Shown piece by piece: positions 53,021 through 62,012 of a stretch of DNA of 64,000 nt. The notes below the pieces were generated by a model that saw nothing but the letters and a program-made list of their open reading frames with translations, searched no databases and had not been told where the DNA came from. Position 1 is the stretch's first letter. The number at the start of each line of letters is the position of its first letter. Made by a program: the position numbers and the translations under genes. This DNA is from Bacillota bacterium (lineage in GTDB: Bacteria > Bacillota > Clostridia > Peptostreptococcales > Anaerovoracaceae), in assembly GCA_017394515.1 (NCBI GenBank), contig JAFPXY010000016.1:62001-126000 (forward strand), written 5' to 3'.

Positions 53021-54541
53021 TCATCCTTTGGTAACTATCAGATTGGAATCAAGTCCCAGTACGTCTCTTACGAGAACAGTACCGATCTCAGGTCTTTCGT
53101 CCAGTTCGATTTCATCGATGAGCTTCATGAGGTTCATGATCTCCGTCTTTGGAATCGGCTTGGATGTCTTAACAGGGATCCTGAAATCGTAAAGGGTGCT
53201 GTCAGACGCAGGGCTAAGGCCGTCTTCGTTTACTGAAGCGCTTACCTGAGGTCTTCTCAGCTTGACTGTGGATGTCACAACTCTTGTCGGGTTGATCATC
53301 TCTGCCTTACCGTAGGCTCTGCCCTTAGGACAGCCGTTTCCTGTTACCTTGTAGTCCTTCTCAGGCTCCACTTTCAGGTGGCAACCTCTGGGGCATACGG
53401 TGCAGATGAACTCGTTCTTGCCCATCTTAAATGCAGCTCCATCGGGGCTTGGCGGCAGGAAGTGCATGATATCGCCCTGCTTTCTGATGTATGTGGTCGG
53501 ATCGCAATCATAATACATGTTATTGCTGAGCCACATCTTATAGTAATTCGTCAAAACATATTCGGCAGCAGCGCTTCCGGCCTTCTCTGCTTCTCTGGTT
53601 ACGTTGTCTACCAGGTCGTGAACGTGAGCCACGTTACCACAAGCAAAGAATCCCTCCACGGTGGTCTCCATGTTCTCATGGACGACAGTGCCGTTGGACT
53701 TAGGATCTACCTTGATGCCTGCCTTAAGTGACAGCTCGTTCTCAGGGATAAGTCCGACTGAAAGAAGCAGAGTATCGCAGTCGAAATACATCTCAGTACC
53801 CTTGATGGGCTTCATGTTCTCATCCACCTTGGATACTTCGATCTGCTGGATGCGATCTCTTCCCTTGATGTCCGTTACGGTATGTGAGAGATAGAGAGGA
53901 ATGCCGAAATCGTCCAGACACTGAACTACGTTTCTGGCGAGACCTCCGCAGTATGGCATTACTTCCACGCAAGCTAATACCTTGGCCCCCTCGAGAGTCA
54001 TACGTCTTGCCATGATGAGGCCGATGTCTCCGGATCCAAGGATAACTACCTTCTTACCTGGCATATATCCGTCTACGTTTACGTATCTCTGAGCAGCTCC
54101 TGCTGTAAGCACGCCTGCAGGACGCATACCTGGAGTATTGATGGCGCCTCTGGTCCTCTCGCGGCAGCCCATAGCCAGGATCACTGACTTGGCCTCCAGC
54201 TTGCGATAGCCGGTCTCGCGGCCAACTACAGTCACAAACTTGCGGATAGGGCCTTTGCCATCCTCGGGTTCTTCTGTGGAAAGGTCAAGCACCATGGTAT
54301 CCAGCATGACCTGGATGTTCTTCTGGTTGACTCTATCTATGAATCTTGAAGCGTATTCCGGACCGGTAAGCTGTTCTTTGAAATATCCCAGACCAAAGCC
54401 GTTATGGATGCACTGGTTTAAGATTCCTCCCAGTTCCACGTCACGCTCGATTATCAAAATATTTCTGAGTCCTTTGTCGTGAGCAGCACAGGCTGCAGCC
54501 ATGCCCGCAGGGCCGCCTCCGATAACTATAACATCATACAT
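53021..54541 (-). CDS. FAD-dependent oxidoreductase fused to DUF1667
   Basis: 506 residues. Residues 1-400 form a pyridine nucleotide-disulfide oxidoreductase-type flavoprotein: GGGPAGMAAACAAHDKG (FAD), VVILGSGDIGLIMARRM (NAD(P), near 170), FFACGNVAHVHDLVDN (near 315). Residues about 415-506 match DUF1667, with CTVCPRGCHL and GNGCPKGRAYG cysteine motifs. In other Clostridia these are often two separate genes beside a GlpA-like gene. Likely transfers electrons from glycerol-3-phosphate or a similar substrate oxidised by its partner. Start codon directly follows the stop of the GlpA-like gene. Confidence 0.9.
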   Translation of the reverse strand: MYDVIVIGGGPAGMAAACAAHDKGLRNILIIERDVELGGILNQCIHNGFGLGYFKEQLTGPEYASRFIDRVNQKNIQVMLDTMVLDLSTEEPEDGKGPIRKFVTVVGRETGYRKLEAKSVILAMGCRERTRGAINTPGMRPAGVLTAGAAQRYVNVDGYMPGKKVVILGSGDIGLIMARRMTLEGAKVLACVEVMPYCGGLARNVVQCLDDFGIPLYLSHTVTDIKGRDRIQQIEVSKVDENMKPIKGTEMYFDCDTLLLSVGLIPENELSLKAGIKVDPKSNGTVVHENMETTVEGFFACGNVAHVHDLVDNVTREAEKAGSAAAEYVLTNYYKMWLSNNMYYDCDPTTYIRKQGDIMHFLPPSPDGAAFKMGKNEFICTVCPRGCHLKVEPEKDYKVTGNGCPKGRAYGKAEMINPTRVVTSTVKLRRPQVSASVNEDGLSPASDSTLYDFRIPVKTSKPIPKTEIMNLMKLIDEIELDERPEIGTVLVRDVLGLDSNLIVTKG

Positions 54542-55978
54542 TTAGCGTCCCTCCTTGGTCTTACCCGTGAACATCTCGGATCCTGCTCTGTCCTGGAGCA
54601 CGTCCTTTACATCGAAGCCTCTGTCCTCTACAAAGAGTTCTGAGATCCTTGGTCCGCAGAAACCACCCTGGCATCTTCCCATGCCGGTTCCTACTCTCCT
54701 CTTGATACCATCGATAGATACAGGAGGAATAGGCTCGTCGAAGCAAGCCATGATCTCGCCCTCTGTCACCGTCTCGCAGCGGCAGATAACGCGACCGTAG
54801 GCAGGTTTCTCTTTAACCAGTTCAGCCTTCTCTTCGTCGCTCAGTTCGTTGAATCTGATGCGCTTTCTCTCGAAGATGAAGTTCTCCTTGCGCTCCAGAC
54901 TAAGTCCGCTCTTCTCCATAAGACCAGCCACATATTCAGCAATGGCAGGAGCAGCTGAAAGTCCGGGAGAGCAGATGCCTGCACAGTCGATAAATCCAGG
55001 CGCAGCCTCTTCGATTATGAAATCATGATGGTTTGTGGTAGCACGTACGCCTGCGAAGTTTCTGATGCTCTTATTGAACATTATGCTATCTATGGATTTA
55101 CGAGCTTTCTCTCTTACGAAGTTAAGTCCTTCTGTGGTATTGGCCGTATCTTCCCAAGCTACTTCGCTGGAGTTCGGTCCTACCAGAAGATTGCCGTGGA
55201 CTGTGGGTGTTACAAGTACGCCCTTACCGTCTTCATTGGGGCACTGGAACACGGTGTGCTCCGTTCTGGATCCCTCGGACTTGTCTAAGAGGAAGTACTC
55301 CCCACGTCTGGGCTTGCTCACATATTTGGGCTCAGCAACCATATCGTGGATGGCGATGGCATCTACGCCTGCTGCGTTAACGATGTGAGGAGCAAAAAAC
55401 TCTCCCTCACCCGTTGTGACCTTCCAGCGCTCATCTTCACGCTCGATATTCTTTACTTCCGTATTCAGGTGGAGTTCAACTCCATTTCTGATAGCAGTTT
55501 CAGCCAGAGCCAGGCAGTATTCCCAAGGAGATACGATGGCAGAGGTAGGAGCGAAAAGCGCAGCCACTACATCCTTGGAGAGATTCTTCTCTCTCATCCT
55601 TGCTTCATCTCCTGTAAGGATCCTAAGTCCTTTGACTCCATTAACGGTTCCTCTGGTAAGCAGTCCCTTCAAAGTCTGCTCCTCATCCTCGTTAAAGGCT
55701 ACGACCATGGCACCGTTTCTCTTGTATGGCACGTCCAGCTTCTCACAGATCTCAGCTGCAAGCTCGGATCCGCGCACGTTAAGTTTAGCCATGAGACTTC
55801 CGGACTCCGGGTCATAACCGGCGTGGATTATGGCAGAATTGGCTTTGGTGGTGCCTAGCGACACGTCGTTACCCTTCTCCAGGACTCCAACCTTAAGGTC
55901 ATATTTGGATAGTTCGAAGGCCACAGCCGCTCCAATGATGCCGCAGCCGACGATCAATACGTCATAGTTTCTTTCCAT
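54542..55978 (-). CDS. GlpA-like FAD-dependent oxidoreductase with BFD [2Fe-2S] domain
   Basis: 478 residues. N-terminal DAO-type FAD domain (LIVGCGIIGAAVAFELSKYD, GTTKANSAIIHAGYDPESGS, HIVNAAGVDA) and a C-terminal BFD-like domain with CRCETVTEGEI and GRCQGGFCGPRI cysteines (about 400-460). This is the anaerobic glycerol-3-phosphate dehydrogenase-like family common in Clostridia. glpK or glpF are not in the window, so the substrate remains open. It forms a two-gene operon with the FAD-DUF1667 protein, under a sigma-A promoter at 56050-56078. Confidence 0.92.
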   Translation of the reverse strand: MERNYDVLIVGCGIIGAAVAFELSKYDLKVGVLEKGNDVSLGTTKANSAIIHAGYDPESGSLMAKLNVRGSELAAEICEKLDVPYKRNGAMVVAFNEDEEQTLKGLLTRGTVNGVKGLRILTGDEARMREKNLSKDVVAALFAPTSAIVSPWEYCLALAETAIRNGVELHLNTEVKNIEREDERWKVTTGEGEFFAPHIVNAAGVDAIAIHDMVAEPKYVSKPRRGEYFLLDKSEGSRTEHTVFQCPNEDGKGVLVTPTVHGNLLVGPNSSEVAWEDTANTTEGLNFVREKARKSIDSIMFNKSIRNFAGVRATTNHHDFIIEEAAPGFIDCAGICSPGLSAAPAIAEYVAGLMEKSGLSLERKENFIFERKRIRFNELSDEEKAELVKEKPAYGRVICRCETVTEGEIMACFDEPIPPVSIDGIKRRVGTGMGRCQGGFCGPRISELFVEDRGFDVKDVLQDRAGSEMFTGKTKEGR

Positions 55979-56049
55979 TTTATCTATATTTTCACCTTTC
56001 TGATGTGATTACACGACAAAAACAGGCTATAAGTCAAGCCAGCTGATAT

Positions 56050-56078
56050 ATTATATCAAAAAGAATATGTGAATTCAA
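56050..56078 (-). promoter_or_regulatory. Sigma-A promoter of the GlpA-like operon
   Basis: Minus-strand -35 TTGAAT (56073-56078), 17-nt spacer, -10 TATAAT (56050-56055). Confidence 0.78.
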
Positions 56079-56106
56079 TGATATTATTACTTAAATAAGC
56101 AAAAAA

Positions 56107-56376
56107 TCACTCATATACCCGATATAACTCCCATCTCATCTCCTTGACAAAATATCTTAGCTCGTAATCTATGATCCTGTCGTCCACTTCAGAATAGCAA
56201 TAGTAGACGAAATTAGGGTGGCCGGCGGGAGTCACGCTGTCCACCCTCTTGACCTGGTCAACTTTGACGGTCTTAAGAGTGCCATCCCTGAATCTTATTT
56301 TAAATTTTCTAGGCTGCGGCGGTTTGCCAATGTAGGACACGCTCAGCATGTCCACAGCCTTCTCCAGCACTCTCAT
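56107..56376 (-). CDS. Small protein of unknown function
   Basis: 89 residues, not recognised. Basic-to-neutral, beta-rich looking, with PPQPRKFKIRFRDGTLKTVK (about 20-39) and many aromatic residues at the C-terminus (FVYYCYSEVDD, YFVKEMRWELYRVYE). No signal or membrane span. Start at the ATG at 56376 with AGAGGGACGAAAG; a longer frame to 56418 is less likely. It has a perfect-consensus promoter 55 nt upstream, so strong expression is expected. Confidence 0.72.
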   Translation of the reverse strand: MRVLEKAVDMLSVSYIGKPPQPRKFKIRFRDGTLKTVKVDQVKRVDSVTPAGHPNFVYYCYSEVDDRIIDYELRYFVKEMRWELYRVYE

Positions 56377-56430
56377 CTTTCGTCCCTCTTCCCCTTGACG
56401 CAGTCTCCAAAAGAACATTTGTTCGTTTTT

Positions 56431-56459
56431 ATTATATAACTAAACCCCGTCTTTGTCAA
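56431..56459 (-). promoter_or_regulatory. Consensus sigma-A promoter of the 89-residue protein gene
   Basis: Minus-strand TTGACA (56454-56459), 17-nt spacer, TATAAT (56431-56436): a perfect consensus. It lies over a stem AACCCCGT/ACGGGGTT (about 56443-56466) that could also end the upstream AEC transcript, though no good U-run follows. Confidence 0.85.
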
Positions 56460-56489
56460 CGGGGTTAGAGTTGTATACATATACACATT

Positions 56490-57434
56490 TTACAGATATA
56501 AAAGTCCCACCACATAGGCCGTGAGCGGTATTGTCACAAGCGACATCAACGTGGTCAGAGCCACGCCCTCTGCCGCCAATCGGGAGTCCTTACCCTCTGT
56601 AGCCGCTATAGGCGCTGTGGCCACAGCTGAAGGGAAGGATGAACCGAATATCAGCACCAGCTTCAGCGCATTTGGTATTGGAAGCCAGTTCACCAGAAGG
56701 AAGGTAATCACCGGCGTAAATATCATCTTCAAAGTGGACTCTATCATGAGTTCTTTGTTCTTTACGATCTTTTTGAAGTTGCTGCTTCCAAGCTGCACTC
56801 CTATTAAGATCATGGATATGGGCGTGGTGGCGCTTCCAATGCTCTCTATAGCCTTGAAGAGCACCTCGGGAAGGTGTGTCCCCGTGAAGAGCAGGATAAT
56901 GCCCAGGATAGCAGCGATTGTTCCAGGCCCCAGCACCGACTTAAGAGCTGACAGACCGTGACCGCCGCCCTTCTCTCCGTAGTGCATCTGAAAGGTTCCC
57001 GGGCCATAGATATATACCATGAGGATCATCTGGAAGAATACCATATAGAACAGCTTTTCTTCTCCGAATATGGCATAGGTTATGGGAAGTCCGATGAATC
57101 CGTTATTGATGGATGCGAAGAGCATGATGTAAACTCCCGTATCCCTCTCCGGTGGTATTTTCATGATCTTGGCGCAGAGCAGCCAGCCCAAGAAGCAAAA
57201 TACCACGAAGTACATGGCGCAGCATGCCATGTCCATCAGGACTACTCCTGCCATGCCCTCTTCGATCTCTTTGGATGAGATCGTAGCCAGAACCAGACAA
57301 GGGGTGGTTATCTTTATGAGAAGCGGCGACAGATAATCGTTGGCCTTCTCCGGAAGAAGCCCTATGCGGTTAGCTACGAAGCCTACTCCCATTATTAAAA
57401 AAACTGCAACTATATTTGTTATTATAACGTTCAA
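56490..57434 (-). CDS. AEC-family transporter (second copy)
   Basis: 314 residues, about ten hydrophobic segments, family features as AIASINNGFIGLPITYAIFG-like central motif (SINNGFIGLPITYAIFGEEK near 108) and TPISMILIGVQLGSSNFKKI near 205. Bacterial AEC proteins move organic acids such as malate; the substrate here is unknown. The start codon is TTG at 57434, behind a strong GGAGGAATA (8-nt spacing). It lies 3 nt after the EamA gene, last of a MATE-small protein-EamA-AEC operon. Only distantly similar by eye to the AEC protein at 25.6 kb. Confidence 0.88.
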   Translation of the reverse strand: MNVIITNIVAVFLIMGVGFVANRIGLLPEKANDYLSPLLIKITTPCLVLATISSKEIEEGMAGVVLMDMACCAMYFVVFCFLGWLLCAKIMKIPPERDTGVYIMLFASINNGFIGLPITYAIFGEEKLFYMVFFQMILMVYIYGPGTFQMHYGEKGGGHGLSALKSVLGPGTIAAILGIILLFTGTHLPEVLFKAIESIGSATTPISMILIGVQLGSSNFKKIVKNKELMIESTLKMIFTPVITFLLVNWLPIPNALKLVLIFGSSFPSAVATAPIAATEGKDSRLAAEGVALTTLMSLVTIPLTAYVVGLLYL

Positions 57435-57437
57435 ATA

Positions 57438-58304
57438 TTATTCCTCCGTTTTCGCTATAATTATCGTTGACGTGAGGATCGCCAGGATACCCAGAACGAT
57501 CTTCACGGTCATGGTCTCGTGGTAGACCAGAACGCCCACGACTATGCTGGTTATGGGCTCGAAGGTCGACAGCATGGCCGTGTTCTCAGATCCTATGCTG
57601 TCCACGCCGATCTGATATCCCAACGCTCCCACGAAGGTGGTAAGCGTGGCCACCAGGAACATGATGCCCCAGCCAAGAGGCGCCATCTGGAAGTCGAAAC
57701 CTCCGGAAACAAGGCCTATTACGCCCATCATACATGCACCGACCCAGTGCATATGAAAAAGCCTCTTGGTGGCTATCATATCCTTAAGGCAGCACTTGCC
57801 CAAATAGATGGTGTAGAAACCATAGGTCAGGGATGAGCAGAAGGCCAAAAGTATGCCGAAGGGCGCTATCTCCCCTCCTCCGTTATAGAAAAGGACTATG
57901 CCTATCAGGCACAGGATCACGCAAAAAATTTTCTTTGCGCTTATCTTTTCCTTATAGAAGATCATGAGCCCGGCCACGGTCACCGTTGGATACAAAAAGT
58001 GAATGGTGGTGGCCAGCCCCGAAGGAATATAGTTATAGGCGGTGAAGACCAGAATGGTGGTTCCGCCATAGCCCAAGAGGGTTATCTTAAGGATCTCCTT
58101 CATCTCCTCCCAGGTGACCTTAAGGCTTATGCCCCTCACCTTGTGATAGATGTACAGGGTGGGAAGTGACAATGCAAACCTTAAGAAGGCCGCCGTAAAG
58201 GAATTACCTCCGCTTGCGTATACAGTTTTCATGAAAAGCGGCATAAAGCCAAAGTAAGTGGCTGATATGAGAGTCGCCGCTATTCCGATAAATTTTTTGT
58301 TCAT
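57438..58304 (-). CDS. EamA/DMT-family transporter
   Basis: 288-residue membrane protein with ten hydrophobic segments arranged as two EamA repeats (residues 1-140 and 145-288; ATLISATYFGFMPLFMKTVY and FCSSLTYGFYTIYLGKCC begin them, and STFEPITSIVVGVLVYHETM is the conserved end of the second). Drug/metabolite exporters of this family often export amino acids; the substrate is unknown. Its ATG shares one base with the upstream stop (TAATG), so translation is coupled. Confidence 0.9.
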   Translation of the reverse strand: MNKKFIGIAATLISATYFGFMPLFMKTVYASGGNSFTAAFLRFALSLPTLYIYHKVRGISLKVTWEEMKEILKITLLGYGGTTILVFTAYNYIPSGLATTIHFLYPTVTVAGLMIFYKEKISAKKIFCVILCLIGIVLFYNGGGEIAPFGILLAFCSSLTYGFYTIYLGKCCLKDMIATKRLFHMHWVGACMMGVIGLVSGGFDFQMAPLGWGIMFLVATLTTFVGALGYQIGVDSIGSENTAMLSTFEPITSIVVGVLVYHETMTVKIVLGILAILTSTIIIAKTEE

Positions 58305-58666
58305 TATCCGAGCAATCCGCTTTGTCTCGTGAAGTAGTAAGCTAAAAGAATCATAGCAACGCCAAGGCCCATTCCCACCTTATAGAACGTAGGTCTGGTA
58401 TCCTTGCTGTTCCAGGCCATGAGCATCATGGCTACGGCTGAAGTTACAGTATAGATGGGCGCCAGATCGTTTTTGTGCTGTGTGGTCGCATAGATGGCAA
58501 GTCCCAGGGATATGACGATCATAATGAAGGATCCCAGGCTGACGAGCCTTCTTAACTTCCTCTTGGAGTCGCGCTCGGCCTTCTCCCTTTCTTCTCTCTG
58601 GGCTTCATACTGCCTCTGCATGTAATGGTAGTCACTGTTCTTGGATTTTTTCTTCTTGTTGCTCAT
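58304..58666 (-). CDS. Small three-span membrane protein
   Basis: 120 residues, unknown family. A Lys/Arg/Glu-rich N-terminus (about 1-42, likely a charged helix) followed by three hydrophobic segments (about 45-65 VSLGSFIMIVISLGLAIYA, 72-90, 98-115). It overlaps the end of the MATE gene by 35 nt and is coupled to the EamA gene, in the same operon. CAAGGAGACAAACA precedes the ATG inside the MATE coding region, which supports the overlap as real. Confidence 0.78.
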   Translation of the reverse strand: MSNKKKKSKNSDYHYMQRQYEAQREEREKAERDSKRKLRRLVSLGSFIMIVISLGLAIYATTQHKNDLAPIYTVTSAVAMMLMAWNSKDTRPTFYKVGMGLGVAMILLAYYFTRQSGLLG

Positions 58667-60050
58667 TGTTTGTCTCCTTGAATTTTTTGAAGCTGACGAT
58701 CACCATAGACACTGACATGACAAAGGCCATGGCGTCAGCGATGGGGCTTGCGGCAAGCACGCCGTTTATACCCATGAATCTCGGCAGGATTATCAGAAGC
58801 GGTATCAGGAAAAGTCCCTGCCTCGATAGAGACACCAGAAGTCCCTGCTTGTGATTGCCTGTAGCCGAGAAGTAATTGATGGTTATGGGCTGTATGTTCT
58901 GGAAGAACACCAGCATCATGAATATTTTGAGGTATTTTTCCGCAAATTCGAAATACAGTTCATCGCCCGTTCCGAAGATGGAAATTATCTGCCTCGGGAA
59001 GAGCTGCAGTGCTGCAAAAAACACCACTCCCACAAAGAATGCTGCCGCGAAGGCTCTCCAGTAGGCGCCCTTCACCCTGTCATACTGTTTGGCGCCCAGG
59101 TTAAAGCCCCAGATGGGCTGGCAGCCCTGAGCGATACCAACGGCGAAACTCACCATGATCATGCTGGTTTTTTGGGCTACGCCTGAAACCGCCAGGGGTA
59201 TGTCCGATCCGTAGATGGACATGGCACCGTATTCAGCCAGCACGTTGTTAAGCACTATGGCCGTGACCATCATCAGCATGTGGTTGCAGAAGTTCGGAAG
59301 TCCTGCTGACATGCTGTTAAGCATGTAGGAAGGTCTGATACCCAGTTCTTTAAAGCTTAACTTGAAAGCTCTGAATCTCGGATAGTACAGAAGTGCCAGC
59401 GTGCAGCTCAGGATCTGAGATATGACCGTTGCGATGGCCGCTCCTCTGATCCCCATGCCCATTGGGTACATGAAAAGCCAGTCGAGAAATACGTTAAGTA
59501 TCGCTCCCGATACCGTGCAAAGCATGGAATACTGAGGGCTTCCATCCGCTCGTATGATGGTGGAACTCGAGTGAGCGAACATCTGGAATGGCAGACCGAA
59601 GGCCGTAATGGACAGATAAGTCACCGCATAGGGATAGACGTTTCCGCCGGCTTCTGCTCCACAAAGCACCACGATGGGGCTTCTGAAGATAAAGACCATA
59701 AGGCCTATAAGTAGCCCTGCGATGGCCACACCGGTCAAGCCTGTGTGGATGTACTTTCTGGCTTCATCAATCCTACCCGCTCCCTGATTGATGCTGAAGT
59801 TCGCGGCTGTTCCCAGTCCGAAGAGCATGCTTATACCCGTAGTAAGGGTAACCGTCGGAAAGGCTACGTTTGTCGCGGCATTTCCCAGCATTCCCACCAC
59901 GTGACCGATGAATATCTGGTCGGTGATGTTGTAGGCTGCGCCTACAAGCATGCTTATGACGGAGGGTATGGCGAATCTGGCGATCAGCGGTATCAGAGGT
60001 GCCGAACCCAGAGGATTATTCTGATTTGGATTTTTTGCATAATCAGTCAT
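58632..60050 (-). CDS. MATE-family efflux transporter
   Basis: 472 residues with about twelve hydrophobic segments in two six-helix halves. Typical MATE blocks: PLIARFAIPSVISMLVGAAY at the N-terminus, IDQIFIGH-like NITDQIFIGHVVG, and AIAQGCQPIWGFNLGAKQYD-like VGIAQGCQPIWGFNLGAKQY near 275. Exports drugs or metabolites using Na+ or H+. No Shine-Dalgarno is visible before the ATG, and an extended -10 lies 6 nt before it, so the mRNA may be leaderless. First gene of a four-gene transporter operon. Confidence 0.92.
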   Translation of the reverse strand: MTDYAKNPNQNNPLGSAPLIPLIARFAIPSVISMLVGAAYNITDQIFIGHVVGMLGNAATNVAFPTVTLTTGISMLFGLGTAANFSINQGAGRIDEARKYIHTGLTGVAIAGLLIGLMVFIFRSPIVVLCGAEAGGNVYPYAVTYLSITAFGLPFQMFAHSSSTIIRADGSPQYSMLCTVSGAILNVFLDWLFMYPMGMGIRGAAIATVISQILSCTLALLYYPRFRAFKLSFKELGIRPSYMLNSMSAGLPNFCNHMLMMVTAIVLNNVLAEYGAMSIYGSDIPLAVSGVAQKTSMIMVSFAVGIAQGCQPIWGFNLGAKQYDRVKGAYWRAFAAAFFVGVVFFAALQLFPRQIISIFGTGDELYFEFAEKYLKIFMMLVFFQNIQPITINYFSATGNHKQGLLVSLSRQGLFLIPLLIILPRFMGINGVLAASPIADAMAFVMSVSMVIVSFKKFKETNNEQQEEKIQEQ

Positions 60051-60056
60051 ATTAGT

Positions 60057-60062
60057 ATTTTA
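60057..60062 (-). promoter_or_regulatory. Extended -10 immediately upstream of the MATE start codon
   Basis: Minus-strand TGTTAAAAT: TG-n-TAAAAT with hexamer at 60057-60062, followed by 6 nt and then the A of the ATG at 60050. This is the spacing for transcription to begin at the start codon. Confidence 0.5.
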
Positions 60063-60101
60063 ACACAATTTGTCAAAAAGCGAAGAGGTAATTAGATTTT
60101 A

Positions 60102-60130
60102 TTGAAAGATTTTATGCTCTATGTTAAACT
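60102..60130 (+). promoter_or_regulatory. Sigma-A promoter of pepP
   Basis: -35 TTGAAA (60102-60107), 17-nt spacer, -10 TAAACT (60125-60130), 26 nt before the start codon. Confidence 0.65.
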
Positions 60131-60156
60131 ATAACCTGTGGAAGGGAGATAAAATT

Positions 60157-61953
60157 ATGAATGATATTGTAATGAGAGTCGAGCTCCTCAGGGGCGAGAT
60201 GATGAAAAACGACATAGACTTTTATATCATACCCAGCAGCGACTATCATGACTCTGAGTATGTTGACGGATATTTCAAGGAGAGGGAGTACATGTCCGGC
60301 TTCACAGGTTCCGCAGGCACCCTGGTGGTGTCCCTTACGGAGGCCTGCCTCTGGACCGACGGCAGATACTTCCTTCAGGCATCTGATCAGCTAAAGGGTT
60401 CTGGCATCATCCTCATGAAGATGGGCGAACCCGGAGTTCCTGAGATCGACGAATATATCAGGGAGAAGATCAGATTCGGACAGACCGTGGGATACGATGG
60501 ACGTACCACCACCAGAGCTTTCGGACTTCGTTTAAGGGATACTCTTAAGAGCAGAAGCCCGCGTTTCAAGACGGACGTAGACCTGGTGGACAACATCTGG
60601 CACGATCGTCCTGCTTTCCCTGCAGCGCCTATCTGGCTCCTTGAAGAAAAGTATTCCGGCCGAAGTGTTACGGACAAGCTAGCGTCCCTTCGTGCCGCAT
60701 ATAAGAAGGCTGGAGCCTCAGGAATCGTGATCTCCTCACTGGATGACATCGCCTGGCTCTATAACTTCAGAGGTGATGACGTGTCCTATACGCCGGTAGC
60801 CATGGCCTTTACCATAGTTACCGATGAAGAAGCCATAATCTTCATCTCAAGAGAGGCTGTAAGCCAGGAGATCAAGGATCACTACGAGGAGCTGGGAGTA
60901 CGTTTCAGGCCTTACACCTCCATCTACGGCGAAGCTTCTCGTCTGGAAGGACCCATCATGATCGATCCCGACAGAGCAAGCGAAGCCCTTATAGACTCCG
61001 TGAAGGAGCCCATTTTCGGCGCCAATCCCACCTGTCTCGAGAAGGCCGTTAAGAATCCCACCGAGCAGGATAATTTCAAAAAAGCCCACATCAAGGACGG
61101 TATCGCCCTTACCAAGACCATCTACTATGTGAAGCAGATGCATAAGGCCGGCAAATTATCTGACAAGACTGAACTGGATATCGGTTCCTATCTGGATGAC
61201 ATGCGTGAGCTCCAGAACGACTTTATATCTCTGAGCTTCGAGTCCATCATAGCCACCGGTGCTCACGGTGCCATCGTGCACTATGAACCAACAAAGGAGT
61301 CCAACGCTAAGATCGAAGAAGGTTTCCTTCTCATGGATACCGGCGGACACTATCTCCAGGGAACCACGGACGTTACCAGAACTCTCTCCATCGGTGAACC
61401 TACAGAAGAGATGAAGGAATGCTACACAGCGGTACTTCGCGGTCACCTGAACATCATGTCCGCTACCTTCCCTGACGGAACTCTGGGTTCACATCTGGAT
61501 GCCATGGCTCGCAGACCTCTCTGGGAGCTTGGCCTTGACTACAATCATGGCACAGGCCACGGCGTGGGCTACCTTATGAACGTCCACGAAGGTCCTCACT
61601 CCATCAGAAAGCGTCCTGCAAGGGGTAATGATGAAGTGCCTTTGAGACCCGGCATGATCATCTCCAACGAGCCCGGCGTATATATCGAAGGCAAGTTCGG
61701 CGTTCGTATCGAGAATCTGATACTCACCAAGAAAGCCAAGATCTCCGGCCGCGACGGTCGCGACTTCTACTCCTTCGAGACCCTGACTCTGGCACCTTAC
61801 GACAGAGCCTCTATCATTCCCGAACGTCTCACCGACGGTCAGCTGGAGACCCTGAACGCCTACCACGCCAGAGTTTACGCAATGCTGGCACCTCACCTGA
61901 CAGACGCAGAATCCCTGTGGCTGGCAGAGGAAACAGCACCATTCAGCAGATAA
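60157..61953 (+). CDS. pepP: Xaa-Pro aminopeptidase (M24B), long three-domain form
   Basis: Removes N-terminal residues next to proline from peptides; dinuclear-metal enzyme of the cytoplasm. 598 residues: two creatinase-like N-terminal domains (1-160 and 160-310), catalytic pita-bread domain (about 310-540) with metal ligands in LLMDTGGHYLQGTTDVTRTL, NHGTGHGVGYLMNVHEGPHS, ISNEPGVYIEGKFGVRIEN, and a C-terminal extension. The long form resembles eukaryotic and some clostridial enzymes. Start ATG at 60157 behind GAAGGGAGATAAAATT. It is the only plus-strand gene in the window, divergent from the MATE operon and convergent with the E2-like gene. Confidence 0.96.
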   Translation: MNDIVMRVELLRGEMMKNDIDFYIIPSSDYHDSEYVDGYFKEREYMSGFTGSAGTLVVSLTEACLWTDGRYFLQASDQLKGSGIILMKMGEPGVPEIDEYIREKIRFGQTVGYDGRTTTRAFGLRLRDTLKSRSPRFKTDVDLVDNIWHDRPAFPAAPIWLLEEKYSGRSVTDKLASLRAAYKKAGASGIVISSLDDIAWLYNFRGDDVSYTPVAMAFTIVTDEEAIIFISREAVSQEIKDHYEELGVRFRPYTSIYGEASRLEGPIMIDPDRASEALIDSVKEPIFGANPTCLEKAVKNPTEQDNFKKAHIKDGIALTKTIYYVKQMHKAGKLSDKTELDIGSYLDDMRELQNDFISLSFESIIATGAHGAIVHYEPTKESNAKIEEGFLLMDTGGHYLQGTTDVTRTLSIGEPTEEMKECYTAVLRGHLNIMSATFPDGTLGSHLDAMARRPLWELGLDYNHGTGHGVGYLMNVHEGPHSIRKRPARGNDEVPLRPGMIISNEPGVYIEGKFGVRIENLILTKKAKISGRDGRDFYSFETLTLAPYDRASIIPERLTDGQLETLNAYHARVYAMLAPHLTDAESLWLAEETAPFSR

Positions 61954-61960
61954 GTAACAT

Positions 61961-62006
61961 ATAAAAATAAGGAGCTATCACTTAAATGTGATAGCTCCTG
62001 TTTTAT
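61961..62006. terminator. Bidirectional intrinsic terminator
   Basis: 12-bp perfect stem AGGAGCTATCAC/GTGATAGCTCCT (61970-61981 with 61988-61999), loop TTAAAT, with GTTTTATT on the plus side and TTATTTTTAT on the minus side. It serves pepP and the convergent E2-like gene. Confidence 0.92.
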
Positions 62007-62012
62007 TGCAAA

